Of a stretch of 64,000 nucleotides of DNA, positions 53,690 through 62,888 are shown piece by piece. The position numbers and the translations under genes were made by a program. This stretch comes from Streptomyces lincolnensis (GTDB taxonomy: Bacteria; Actinomycetota; Actinomycetes; Streptomycetales; Streptomycetaceae). Below the pieces are notes generated by a model that saw only the letters and a list, made by a program, of their open reading frames with translations, had not been told where the DNA came from and did no database searches. Every line of letters begins with the position of its first letter. The stretch's first letter is position 1. The DNA is taken from contig NZ_CP016438.1 in the NCBI RefSeq assembly GCF_001685355.1, forward strand, positions 3,782,001 through 3,846,000, given 5' to 3'.

Positions 53690-54598
53690 GTGACGACGAC
53701 ATTGACGAAACCCCCGGCGGACGCGGAGTCCAAGCCTCCGAAGCGTTCGCGCGGGCTGAAGGCGGCACGGGCGGGCGGGCACATGCACGCCGGTCCGGTG
53801 GCGTACATCATCCTCGGCGTGTTCACCGTCGTATCGCTGTTCCCGCTGGTGTGGACGGCGATCGCCGCTTCGCGCGACAACCAGCGCCTGGCGCAGACGC
53901 CGCCGCCGTTCTGGTTCGGCGGCGGGCTGTTCGACAAGCTCGAACTCGCCTGGACGGACGCCAATCTGGGTGAGGCGTTCTTCAACACCACGATCGTGGC
54001 GGGCGTTTCGTCACTGACCATCGTGTTCCTGTCGACGATCGCCGGATTCGCCTTCGCCAAGCTGAAGTTCCGGGGCCGGGGCGCCCTGATGCTGATCGTG
54101 ATCGGCACCATGATGGTGCCGCCGCAGCTCCAGGTCGTCCCGCTGTACATGATGGTCGCCGAGCTGGACTGGACCGACCAGCTCCAGGCGGTGATCCTGC
54201 CGTCGCTGGTGAGCGCGTTCGGTGTGTTCTTCATGCGGCAGTACCTGCTCCAGGCCCTGCCCGACGAGATCATCGAGGCGGCCCGGGTGGACGGCGCGAG
54301 CAGTTGGCGCGTGGTGTGGCACGTGGTGTTCCCGACCGCGCGTCCGGCGATGGCCGTCCTCGGCATGCTGATGTTCGTGCAGACCTGGAACGACTTCCTG
54401 TGGCCCTTCCTGGTGCTCACCCAGACCGGCAGCCCGACCGTGCAGGTGGCGGTCGCGGGTCTGGGCAGCGGTTACACGCCCGACCAGTCCCTGATCATGG
54501 CGGGCGCGCTGCTGGGCACGCTGCCGTTGCTGATCGTCTTCGCGATCTTCGGCAAGCAGATCGTGGGCGGCATCATGCAGGGCGCCGTCAAGGGCTGA
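53690..54598 (+). CDS. cebG: cello-oligosaccharide ABC permease CebG
   Basis: A 302-residue ABC permease with six membrane segments ([27 protein letters not shown] first). The EAA loop is [45 protein letters not shown], as in MalG-type subunits. The GTG start has TTAGGAGAA about 8 nt upstream and lies 11 nt after cebF. It is the last gene before bglC, which has its own CebR box. Confidence 0.92.
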   Translation: MTTTLTKPPADAESKPPKRSRGLKAARAGGHMHAGPVAYIILGVFTVVSLFPLVWTAIAASRDNQRLAQTPPPFWFGGGLFDKLELAWTDANLGEAFFNTTIVAGVSSLTIVFLSTIAGFAFAKLKFRGRGALMLIVIGTMMVPPQLQVVPLYMMVAELDWTDQLQAVILPSLVSAFGVFFMRQYLLQALPDEIIEAARVDGASSWRVVWHVVFPTARPAMAVLGMLMFVQTWNDFLWPFLVLTQTGSPTVQVAVAGLGSGYTPDQSLIMAGALLGTLPLLIVFAIFGKQIVGGIMQGAVKG

Positions 54599-54685
54599 GC
54601 CCGTTTCTCACGGGGGCCGAGCCACCGCCGCCTCGGCCCCTGTCTCCCCCCTCCCCATCCACCCGTCGGTCTTCACGACCACCTA

Positions 54686-54698
54686 TGGGAGCGCTTCC

Positions 54699-54699
<1 letters not shown>
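54686..54699. promoter_or_regulatory. CebR box overlapping the bglC ribosome binding site and start
   Basis: TGGGAGCGCTTCCA matches the CebR palindrome with one change. Its last A is the first base of the bglC ATG, and its GGGAG is placed 8 nt before the start as a Shine-Dalgarno sequence. Confidence 0.88.
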
Positions 54700-56159
<1,460 letters not shown>

Positions 56160-56185
56160 CCACCTCCGAGGGGGATCCGGGGGAC

Positions 56186-56220
56186 GGGGCGCGGCACGCC
56201 GAGGGGACGTGCCGCGCCCC
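56186..56220. terminator. bidirectional terminator between bglC and the sensor kinase
   Basis: A perfect 13-bp stem (GGGGCGCGGCACG and complement) with a 9-nt loop lies between convergent genes. Confidence 0.87.
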
Positions 56221-56222
56221 GG

Positions 56223-57623
56223 CTACTTCGGTGTCCTGGGCGGGGCCATGGCCGCACCGCGCCGACGGCGCCGCATGGTCGCCCGGTGTCCTCGTCGGGC
56301 GGGCGCGTGCTCACGCCCGTCCAGCTGGATCCAGATCCGCACCTCCGTGCCGCCGAGGACGGAGGAGCCGAGGCGGACGTCGCCGCCCGTGGACTCGGCG
56401 AGGCGGCGGACGATGTCGAGGCCGAGGCCGGTCGAGCCGGTGGTGCCGGAGCCGCGGCCGCGGGCCATCGCCGCCGCCGGGTCGGGGATGCCGGGGCCTG
56501 CGTCGGACACCAGGACGATGACCGCGTCCTCGCCGTTGTGCAGGTCGACGGCGAAGGCGGTGCCCTCGGCGGTGTGCCGGAAGACATTGCCGAGGAGGGC
56601 GTCGAGGGCGGCGGCCAGGTCGGCGCGGGCGACGGGTATGCGCACCGGGCGGTCGGCGCCGGCCATCCGCCACTTGCGGCCCTCGTCCTCGGCCAGCGCC
56701 GACCAGAACGCCATCCGCTCGCGGACCACCTCGGCCGCGTCGCACCCGGCGCCCGGTCCGGCCGCGGCGGTCCGCGGTCTGGCGTCCCGGGCGGTACGGA
56801 TGATCGCGTCGACCTCGCGCTCCAGCTGGGCGACCGCCTCCCGGGTCTGCTCGGCGGCGGGACCGTCCCCGAGCGAGGCCGCGTTCAGCCGCAGCACGGT
56901 CAGCGGGGTGCGCAGCCGGTGAGACAGGTCGGCCGCCAACTCCCGTTCGTTCGCCAGGAGTTGTACGACCTGGTCGGCCATGGAGTTGAACGCGACCGCC
57001 GCCAGCCGCAGTTCCGTCGGCCCGTCCTCGGGCACCCGCGCGCCCAGCCGCCCCTCTCCCAGTTCGTGCGCGCCCTCGACCAGCCGCCGGGCCGGCCGGA
57101 CCATCCGTACGCCCAGCCGGTCGGCGACCGCGACCGAGCCGACGACCAGCGCGGCCCCGACCGCGGCGAGCACCGCCCAGGCGGTGGCGACGCCGTTGGT
57201 GACCTCGGACTCGGGCACGAAGACCTCGACGACGGCGATCTCGCCGGAGCTCAGCGCGACCGGCTGGAGCAGGGTGGAGCCGCCGGACACCTCGGTGGTG
57301 GAGGCCCGGCCGAGCCGGCGCACGGTCGCGATGTCCGCGTCGGCGGCGCGCTGCCGTCCCAGGTCCACGGCCTTCGTGTCGTCGCCGGCCGGTAGGTGCA
57401 CGGCCATCCCGGCGTCCGAGCCCGCCGAGGCGACGACCCGTTCGAGCTGGTCGCGGTCGGTGGTGATGGACAGCGCCGGGGCGACCGCGGCGGCCTCCCG
57501 CTCGGCGCCCGAGAAGGCACGGTCCCTGGCCATCTCCTTGATGACGAGCCCGAGCGGGATCGCGAAGGCCACCACGACCATGGTGGTGACCGCCAGGCAG
57601 ACCTTGACCAGGGCCCACCTCAT
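56223..57623 (-). CDS. two-component sensor histidine kinase
   Basis: A 466-residue membrane kinase. TM1 (VCLAVTTMVVVAFAIPLGLVI) and TM2 (ATAWAVLAAVGAALVVGSVAVA) flank an extracytoplasmic sensor of about 120 residues. A HAMP-like segment is followed by the H-box DLSHRLRTPLTVLRLNA, where Arg replaces the usual Glu after His. The N-box is ALLGNVFRHTAEGT and the G-boxes are SDAGPGIPD and GSTGLGLDIV. The ATG at 57623 overlaps the regulator stop (ATGA). The stimulus is unknown. An Arg-rich tail ends the protein. Confidence 0.87.
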   Translation of the reverse strand: MRWALVKVCLAVTTMVVVAFAIPLGLVIKEMARDRAFSGAEREAAAVAPALSITTDRDQLERVVASAGSDAGMAVHLPAGDDTKAVDLGRQRAADADIATVRRLGRASTTEVSGGSTLLQPVALSSGEIAVVEVFVPESEVTNGVATAWAVLAAVGAALVVGSVAVADRLGVRMVRPARRLVEGAHELGEGRLGARVPEDGPTELRLAAVAFNSMADQVVQLLANERELAADLSHRLRTPLTVLRLNAASLGDGPAAEQTREAVAQLEREVDAIIRTARDARPRTAAAGPGAGCDAAEVVRERMAFWSALAEDEGRKWRMAGADRPVRIPVARADLAAALDALLGNVFRHTAEGTAFAVDLHNGEDAVIVLVSDAGPGIPDPAAAMARGRGSGTTGSTGLGLDIVRRLAESTGGDVRLGSSVLGGTEVRIWIQLDGREHAPARRGHRATMRRRRRGAAMAPPRTPK

Positions 57624-58339
57624 GGGGCCGGCTCCGCTCCCGACGGATCCGGCACGGGCGGCTCCAGCTTCACGCCGACACCGCGCAGCGTGTGCAGATA
57701 GCGGGGCCGTGCGGCCGTCTCGCCGAGCTTGCGGCGCAGCCAGGACAGGTGGACGTCGATGGTCTGGTCGTCGCCGTAGGACTGCTGCCACACCTCGGCG
57801 AGCAGCTCTCTGCGCGGGACGACGACACCGGGGCGGCCGGCCAGGAAGGCGAGCAGGTCGAACTCGCGGCGGGTGAGGTCCAGTCGTACGCCGTCCAGTG
57901 CGGCCTGTCGGCGCAGGGGGTCCACGGTCAGGCCGCCGACGCGGAGCACGGAGTCCGAGGCGGCCTCGCCGACGGCGGTGCGGGACCGGCGCAGGACGGC
58001 CGCCATGCGTGCCGACAGGTGCTCGACGGAGAAGGGCTTGGTCAGGTAGTCGTCCGCTCCCGCGTTCAGCAGGCGGACGATCTCCGTCTCGTCGTCGCGG
58101 GCGGTGGCGATGATGACGGGCACGTCGGTGATGCCGCGCAGCATCTTCAGCGCCTCGGCCCCGTCCAGATCGGGCAGACCGAGGTCCAGGATCACCACGT
58201 CGAAACGGAGGTGGGCGACCTCGCGCAGCGCCTCCAGTGCCGTCCCGACGCTGCGCACGGTGTGCGAGGCGTCGGTCAGGTGCCGGATGAGCGCCGAGCG
58301 TACGAACTGGTCGTCCTCGACCACGAGCACACTTGCCAT
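57620..58339 (-). CDS. OmpR-type response regulator
   Basis: A 239-residue regulator. The receiver domain carries the acidic pair in LVVEDDQF, the phospho-acceptor Asp in VVILDLGLPDLDG (about residue 51) and the Lys in YLTKPF. The C-terminal winged helix (DLTRREFDLLAFLAGRPGVVVPRRELLAEVW ... VDVHLSWLRRKLGE-like) binds DNA. It is co-transcribed and translationally coupled with the kinase. A TACGGT hexamer 7 nt before the ATG implies a leaderless start. Confidence 0.9.
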   Translation of the reverse strand: MASVLVVEDDQFVRSALIRHLTDASHTVRSVGTALEALREVAHLRFDVVILDLGLPDLDGAEALKMLRGITDVPVIIATARDDETEIVRLLNAGADDYLTKPFSVEHLSARMAAVLRRSRTAVGEAASDSVLRVGGLTVDPLRRQAALDGVRLDLTRREFDLLAFLAGRPGVVVPRRELLAEVWQQSYGDDQTIDVHLSWLRRKLGETAARPRYLHTLRGVGVKLEPPVPDPSGAEPAP

Positions 58340-58346
58340 GCGCCGC

Positions 58347-58352
58347 ACCGTA
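58347..58352 (-). promoter_or_regulatory. -10-like hexamer, leaderless start of the response regulator
   Basis: On the minus strand TACGGT is followed by 7 nt and the ATG at 58339, with no ribosome binding site. Confidence 0.45.
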
Positions 58353-58381
58353 CGCCATGCGGGAGAGCCGCATCCGGGGCC

Positions 58382-58408
58382 TGTGGACAACTTCGTCCCT
58401 GTGGACAG
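58382..58408. promoter_or_regulatory. pair of DnaA-box-like sequences
   Basis: TGTGGACAA (58382-58390), the complement of the Streptomyces DnaA box TTGTCCACA, is followed 18 bp later by TGTGGACAG (58400-58408) in the same orientation. They lie between the response regulator and the divergent lipobox-less membrane protein gene. Confidence 0.55.
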
Positions 58409-58436
58409 AGGCACGACACCCGTGGGACGCGTGAGG

Positions 58437-58442
58437 CAGTAT
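58437..58442 (+). promoter_or_regulatory. -10-like hexamer, leaderless start
   Basis: CAGTAT ends 8 nt before the ATG at 58451, with no ribosome binding site. Confidence 0.35.
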
Positions 58443-58450
58443 GGCCCGCG

Positions 58451-58936
58451 ATGCGCAGAGGACTCGTACACCTACTGGCCTGGCTGCTCGCCACGGGCGC
58501 GGCGGTCACGCTGTCGTGGTGGGGCGTCCACACGGTGATGACGGGCACGGCGTACGACCCGCCACGCGCCCTGCCCATCACGGCGGCCGACGCGACCACG
58601 CAGGAGTCGAAGCCACTGCCGTCGCCGACGCCCCGGCCGACCCCGTCGGCCACCCCCTCCGCGAGCCCCAGCCGGAAGCCCACAGCCACAGCCACCCCCT
58701 CCCCCACGGCGTCGGGCCAGGTCAAGAGCTACGACACCGACGGCGGACGCGCGGTCTTCGACCTCGGCAGGACCTCCGCGACGCTCGTGTCGGCGACGCC
58801 CGGCACCGGCTGGTCGATGCAGGTGTGGAAGACCGAGTCGTGGATCCGGGTGGAGTTCAGTTCGGGCGCGGACCGGGTGTCGGTGTTCTGCACCTGGCAC
58901 GACGGGCCGCCGCGCGTGGAGATCGGCACCTACTGA
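58451..58936 (+). CDS. membrane-anchored extracytoplasmic protein with Pro/Thr-rich linker
   Basis: The 161-residue product has one N-terminal membrane helix (VHLLAWLLATGAAVTLSWWGVHTVM). A Pro/Thr/Ser linker follows (about residues 50-90, PSPTPRPTPSATPSASPSRKP), which would span the cell wall. The globular domain is about 65 residues (VKSYDTDGGRAVFDLGRTSATLVSATPGTGWSMQVWKTESWIRVEF). No family was recognised. It diverges from the two-component system and could be its accessory sensor or target. It converges on the spermidine-synthase-like gene with 1 bp between stops. Confidence 0.65.
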   Translation: MRRGLVHLLAWLLATGAAVTLSWWGVHTVMTGTAYDPPRALPITAADATTQESKPLPSPTPRPTPSATPSASPSRKPTATATPSPTASGQVKSYDTDGGRAVFDLGRTSATLVSATPGTGWSMQVWKTESWIRVEFSSGADRVSVFCTWHDGPPRVEIGTY

Positions 58937-58937
58937 G

Positions 58938-59804
58938 TCACCGGAAGACGGACGGGGGCGGGGCCGGTGAGGCGACCGCCGCCGCGTCCGTCACGGGTAC
59001 GGCTCCGCCCGTGAAGTCGGTGAGCTGCCTGCCGTGTTCGACGCGGCCCGGGTGCGGGTCGGAGGCTGCGCGGCGGGTGAGTTCGGCGACGGGGAGCGGC
59101 CGGTCGGAGGCGACGAGCACCGCGTTGCCGAAGCGCTTGCCCCGCAGGACGGTCGGGTCGGCGATGAGCGCAAGCTCCTGGAAGCGGGCCGCCGCGGTGG
59201 CGATCTGGCCGCGCAGATGGGCCAGCGGCGGGCCGTCGGCGAGGTTGGCGGCGTAGCAGCCGCCCGGCTTCAGCGCCCGGCGGACCTCGTCGAGGAACTC
59301 GGTGGAGGTGAGGTGGGCGGGGGTGCGGGCCCCGCTGAACACGTCGGCTATGACGAGGTCGGCCCAGCCGTCGGGCACCTTGGTGAGGCCCTCACGGGCG
59401 TCGACGGAACGGACCCGGATCCGGGCACCCGGGTCCAACGGCAGCTGCCTGCGGACCAGTTGGACGAGTGCCGCGTCGCGCTCGACGACCTGCTGGGTGG
59501 AGCGCGGACGGGTCGCGGCGAGGTACCGGGCGAGGGTCAGCGCACCGCCCCCGAGGTGCACGGCCTGCACGGGTCTGCCGGGCGGGGCCACCAGGTCGAT
59601 GACATGGCCGAGCCGCCGCTGGTACTCGAACGAGAGATACGCCGGGTCGTCGAGGTCCACGTGCGACTGCGGGGCCCCGTCGACCAGGAGCGTCCAGGCC
59701 CTGGCCCGGTCCCGGTCGGGCATCAGCTCGGCGAGCCCGCCGTCGACCGGTTCGACGACGGCCTCGGCAGCCGCCTGCCGCCGCCCGCTCCTGGACTTTC
59801 CCAT
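58938..59804 (-). CDS. spermidine synthase-like (class I methyltransferase fold) protein
   Basis: A 288-residue Rossmann-fold protein of the spermidine/spermine-synthase group. Its features are VDGAPQSHVDLDDPAYLSFEYQRRLGHVIDLV, motif I AVHLGGGALTLARYLAATRP, the nucleoside-binding acid in VVERDAALV, RVRSVDAREGL, and ADLVIADVFSGARTP. Many actinobacterial relatives lack proof of aminopropyl transfer, so the product is uncertain. GATAAT lies 6 nt upstream of the ATG, indicating a leaderless transcript. Confidence 0.75.
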   Translation of the reverse strand: MGKSRSGRRQAAAEAVVEPVDGGLAELMPDRDRARAWTLLVDGAPQSHVDLDDPAYLSFEYQRRLGHVIDLVAPPGRPVQAVHLGGGALTLARYLAATRPRSTQQVVERDAALVQLVRRQLPLDPGARIRVRSVDAREGLTKVPDGWADLVIADVFSGARTPAHLTSTEFLDEVRRALKPGGCYAANLADGPPLAHLRGQIATAAARFQELALIADPTVLRGKRFGNAVLVASDRPLPVAELTRRAASDPHPGRVEHGRQLTDFTGGAVPVTDAAAVASPAPPPSVFR

Positions 59805-59810
59805 GGCGCC

Positions 59811-59816
59811 ATTATC
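59811..59816 (-). promoter_or_regulatory. -10 hexamer, leaderless start
   Basis: On the minus strand GATAAT is followed by GGCGCC and the ATG at 59804. Confidence 0.5.
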
Positions 59817-59850
59817 CGGCGCCGCGAGGAGGTCGGCCCAGCGAGGGGGG

Positions 59851-60237
59851 TCAGCGGCAGTTGTCGGCCGCCTCGATCAACCGGGCCGCCTCGCCCAACG
59901 CCGCCCGCAGCACCGCCGGGTCGGTCGCCAGGTCGGCATCGCCCGGGGGCAGCAGCCAGTCGGCCCCCTGGACGGGCGGTCCGGGCTCGGGGCTCAGTCC
60001 GATCCCGCGCCCCTCGGTCTCCGTACAGGTGCTGCCCGGCACGTCCCACGCGGCGGCGGTCCCGGGTGGCACCAGGAACCCCAAGGTCATGCCCCCGTCG
60101 TCGTGCAGCACGGGTCCCACCGCCTCGCCCACCCCCCGCCGCAGGATGTCGACGGCCTCCAGGCCGTGACGCGTCGGCACCGTGACCACGTCACAGGACA
60201 CCTGCGCACAAGGATCGACGCTCTGGTTGATCTCCAT
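59851..60237 (-). CDS. conserved Streptomyces protein of unknown function
   Basis: The 128-residue acidic protein has the visible blocks RHGLEAVDILRRGVGEAVGPVLHDDGGMTLGFLVPPGTAAAWDVPGSTCTETEGRGIGL and WLLPPGDADLATDPAVLRAALGEAARLIEAADNC. The FLVPPG/WDVPG/WLLPPG pattern recurs in streptomycete proteins, some next to primase-polymerase-like genes, but I cannot assign a function. I chose ATG 60237 because TGGAGG lies 5 nt upstream; the frame is open to 60297. Confidence 0.6.
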   Translation of the reverse strand: MEINQSVDPCAQVSCDVVTVPTRHGLEAVDILRRGVGEAVGPVLHDDGGMTLGFLVPPGTAAAWDVPGSTCTETEGRGIGLSPEPGPPVQGADWLLPPGDADLATDPAVLRAALGEAARLIEAADNCR

Positions 60238-60444
60238 CGCGGCCTCCACAAGGAACCCTCGTCCGACTGCGATGGGTTCAACGCCCGTCCGCGTCAACGG
60301 CTACGGCGCAAGTCCGCCGCAAAGGATGGCAGTTCATGGCGGATCACGGATGAGATATCCGGTTTGTAGCCAAACCCCGTGTGGCGGGTCGGACACAGCG
60401 GGTACGTTCTTGCCCGCCGGAAACAGGGTGTCACAGGGACAACT

Positions 60445-60473
60445 CATGCCGAATCCACCCCGGTTCCGGCATG
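60445..60473. promoter_or_regulatory. inverted repeat ahead of the NsdA-like gene
   Basis: CATGCCG and CGGCATG form a 7-bp stem with a 15-nt loop that can extend by two inner pairs, 30 nt before the ATG at 60504. Confidence 0.35.
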
Positions 60474-60503
60474 GTTCGACGGTTCGCATGAGAGGACCCG
60501 GCC

Positions 60504-61976
60504 ATGACGTCGTCAACGGTGACCTCGTCCCAGCCCGCCAGACCACCACAGCCGAACCTCGTGTTCCGGCAGTTGCGCGGACAGCGCTCGCCGGCCGAGT
60601 TCGCGGCGGCGGTACGGCGTGCCGCTCGCGAGATCGGTGAGCGGGTCAGCTGCGACGCGCGCTATGTCGGGCGCGTCGAGGCGGGTGAGATCCGCTGCCC
60701 CAACTACGCGTACGAACGGGTGTTCCTGCACATGTTCCCCGGCCGCACGCTCACCGACCTCGGGTTCGCGTCCCGCTCGTCCGTCCGCGGGCGCCGGACG
60801 CGCGCGTCCGAGGACGCGCCCCCGGCTCGCGCCATGAGCCCGGCGTGCGCGGCCGGTGAGACACCTGGGGCGCACGAGCCGTATGACACGCAGGACAGAC
60901 AGGACCCGTACGGCACACAGGGCCCGTACGAGACGTACGACAACTACGAGGAGAGCGACGTGCTGCGTCGCGCATTCATGACCGGCGGGGGCGCCACGGT
61001 GGCCGCCGCTTCCATGGGCCCGTTGGGGCTCGCCCCCGAGGCCGTCGCCGTGGGGAGTTCCGTCCGGCGGGTCGGCTCGGGCGAGGTGGGCGCGCTGGAG
61101 GAGGCCGTCCGCAGGATCCGGCTGCTCGACGACCGGCACGGCGCGGACGGCCTCTACCGGCGCGCGGCGTCTCCGCTGCGCGCCGCGTACGCGCTGCTGG
61201 ACGCCAGAGTGACCCGGCGGGCGGCGACCGCCGACCGGCTGCACTCCGGCGCCGGTGAACTGGCCATCTCCGTGGGCTGGCTGGCCCATGACTCGGGGCG
61301 CTTCGACGACGCCCGCTCGCACTACGCGGAGGCGCTCGCCACCGCCCGGATGAGCGGCGACGAGGCCCTGGAGGCGCACGCCTTCTGCAATACGGCGTTC
61401 CTCGCGCGCGACGCCGGGCGCCCCCGCGAGGCGGTGCGCGCCGCGCAGGCCGCTCAGCGCGTCGCGCGGCCCCTGGGGTCCGCCCGGCTGATGTCACTGC
61501 TGGCACTGCGTGAGGCGGGTGGCTGGGCCGGGCTCGCCGACCGCACCGGCTGCGAACAGGCACTGGTCCGCGCTCAGGTCCTCTTCGACCGGGGCCGCTC
61601 GGACGCCGACCCCGAGTGGATGAGCTTCTACGGCGAGGCCGAGCTGGAGGGGCTGGAGGCGCAGTGCTGGTCCATGCTGGGCGACTGGGAACGCGCGGCC
61701 CGGCACGCGGGACGCGCGGCCCACCTCCAAGACCCGCACTTCACGCGGAACATCGCGCTGTACACGGCCGAGCTGGCCGACGATCTCGCCCGGGGCGGAC
61801 GTCCCGACGAGGCCGCGGCGGCCGGGATGCGGGTACTGGACCTGCTGGGCGAGGTCCAGTCCTCGCGCATCCAGTCGATGCTCGCGGCCACGGCACGCGT
61901 GCTGCTCCCCCACCGACGCGCCTCGGGAGTCTCCACGTTCCTGGACCGCCACGCGGGCCTCCGCCGCACGGCGTGA
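60504..61976 (+). CDS. NsdA-like regulator with TPR-type repeats
   Basis: A 490-residue protein. The N-terminal HTH-like region (PNLVFRQLRGQRSPAEFAAAVRRAAREIGERVSCDARYVGRVEAGEIRCPNYAYERVFLHMFPG) closely resembles NsdA, a negative regulator of sporulation and antibiotics. A Tyr/Gln/Asp-rich linker follows (YDTQDRQDPYGTQGPYETYDNYEE), then a twin-arginine-like stretch (DVLRRAFMTGGGATVAAASMGPLGL) that is probably not an export signal at this internal position. Helical TPR-like repeats run to the C-terminus. The ATG has AGAGGA about 8 nt upstream. It is a paralog or ortholog of NsdA; which one cannot be decided. Confidence 0.75.
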   Translation: MTSSTVTSSQPARPPQPNLVFRQLRGQRSPAEFAAAVRRAAREIGERVSCDARYVGRVEAGEIRCPNYAYERVFLHMFPGRTLTDLGFASRSSVRGRRTRASEDAPPARAMSPACAAGETPGAHEPYDTQDRQDPYGTQGPYETYDNYEESDVLRRAFMTGGGATVAAASMGPLGLAPEAVAVGSSVRRVGSGEVGALEEAVRRIRLLDDRHGADGLYRRAASPLRAAYALLDARVTRRAATADRLHSGAGELAISVGWLAHDSGRFDDARSHYAEALATARMSGDEALEAHAFCNTAFLARDAGRPREAVRAAQAAQRVARPLGSARLMSLLALREAGGWAGLADRTGCEQALVRAQVLFDRGRSDADPEWMSFYGEAELEGLEAQCWSMLGDWERAARHAGRAAHLQDPHFTRNIALYTAELADDLARGGRPDEAAAAGMRVLDLLGEVQSSRIQSMLAATARVLLPHRRASGVSTFLDRHAGLRRTA

Positions 61977-61987
61977 ACCCCGACGAC

Positions 61988-62020
61988 GGCTCTATGGCGG
62001 CTCCACGGCGGCTCTACGGC
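61988..62020. repeat. 11-bp tandem repeat, 3 copies
   Basis: GGCTCTATGGC, GGCTCCACGGC and GGCTCTACGGC follow one another 11 nt after the NsdA-like stop codon. Confidence 0.8.
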
Positions 62021-62081
62021 TATGAGCCCCGGCCCCACCGAGACACGGGACCCGGACTGTGCACGCCTTCGCGCACCGCGG

Positions 62082-62681
62082 TCAGTCCGTGACGAGGTGG
62101 CCCAGGTCGTTCCAGCTCTCGATCGCCGGATCACCGTAGGCCCAGCCCAGTACGGACAGGGATGTCGGGTTCAGTCGGATCCGGGCCGCGAAGTCGATCG
62201 GCAGGCCCAGCCAGCGGGCGCCGATGGACCGCAGGATGTGTCCGTGGGCGAAGACCAGCACGTCCCGGTCGGCCGAGCGGGCCCAGGCGACGACCTCGTC
62301 CGCGCGCGCGGTGATCTCGGCGAGCGACTCGCCCTCCGGGACGCCGTCGCGCCAGATCAGCCAGCCGGGCCGGACGGCCTGGATCTCCTGCGGGGTCATG
62401 CCCTCGTAGGCGCCGTAGTCCCACTCCATGAGCGTGTCCCAGGTACTCGCGCGCTCTCCGAACCCGGCGAGTTCGCAGGTCTCCCGCGCGCGGGTGAGCG
62501 GGCTGGTGCGTATCTCCACCCCGGCAAGACCGTCGAACGGCGCGCGGTGCAGCCGTTCACCGAGTAGTTTGGCGCCTCTGCGGCCCTCCTCCAGGAGGGG
62601 TACGTCGGTCCTGCCGGTGTGCTTGCCGGACAGCGACCACGCGGTCTGTCCGTGCCGTGCCAGCAGGATGCGCGGTGCCAT
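62082..62681 (-). CDS. histidine phosphatase family protein (phosphoglycerate-mutase-like)
   Basis: A 199-residue branch-1 histidine phosphatase. The catalytic RHG is in [25 protein letters not shown] (His about residue 10), the second Arg in [13 protein letters not shown], the acid Glu in [11 protein letters not shown], and the second His in [13 protein letters not shown]. Members act on sugar phosphates, phosphoglycerate or cobalamin intermediates. The sequence pattern fits a general small-molecule phosphatase, not cofactor-dependent glycolytic mutase. GGAAGGG lies 8 nt before the ATG. Confidence 0.85.
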   Translation of the reverse strand: MAPRILLARHGQTAWSLSGKHTGRTDVPLLEEGRRGAKLLGERLHRAPFDGLAGVEIRTSPLTRARETCELAGFGERASTWDTLMEWDYGAYEGMTPQEIQAVRPGWLIWRDGVPEGESLAEITARADEVVAWARSADRDVLVFAHGHILRSIGARWLGLPIDFAARIRLNPTSLSVLGWAYGDPAIESWNDLGHLVTD

Positions 62682-62888
62682 GAAGGGACCCTTCCGGGAG
62701 AGGGCAGAAGCGGAACCCTTCCATCATCGCGCACGCCGAGACACCGCCCGCCTGGGGCAACCCGGTGGGCGATCTCTGCGTCTTCAAGGGCCGGGGGCGC
62801 TCCACGGGGAAGCGCCGCACACGCCGTAAAGTGGCACGACCGGACGGACACCACCGGACGCGCGCGAGAGAAGGGGGAGGGCGATCGG

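Noticed and set aside
58616..58720. Pro/Thr repeat stretch as a CRISPR-like or satellite array
   Set aside because: The repeats are codon-level (Pro-Ser/Thr) within an in-frame linker of a membrane-anchored protein. No spacer pattern exists.
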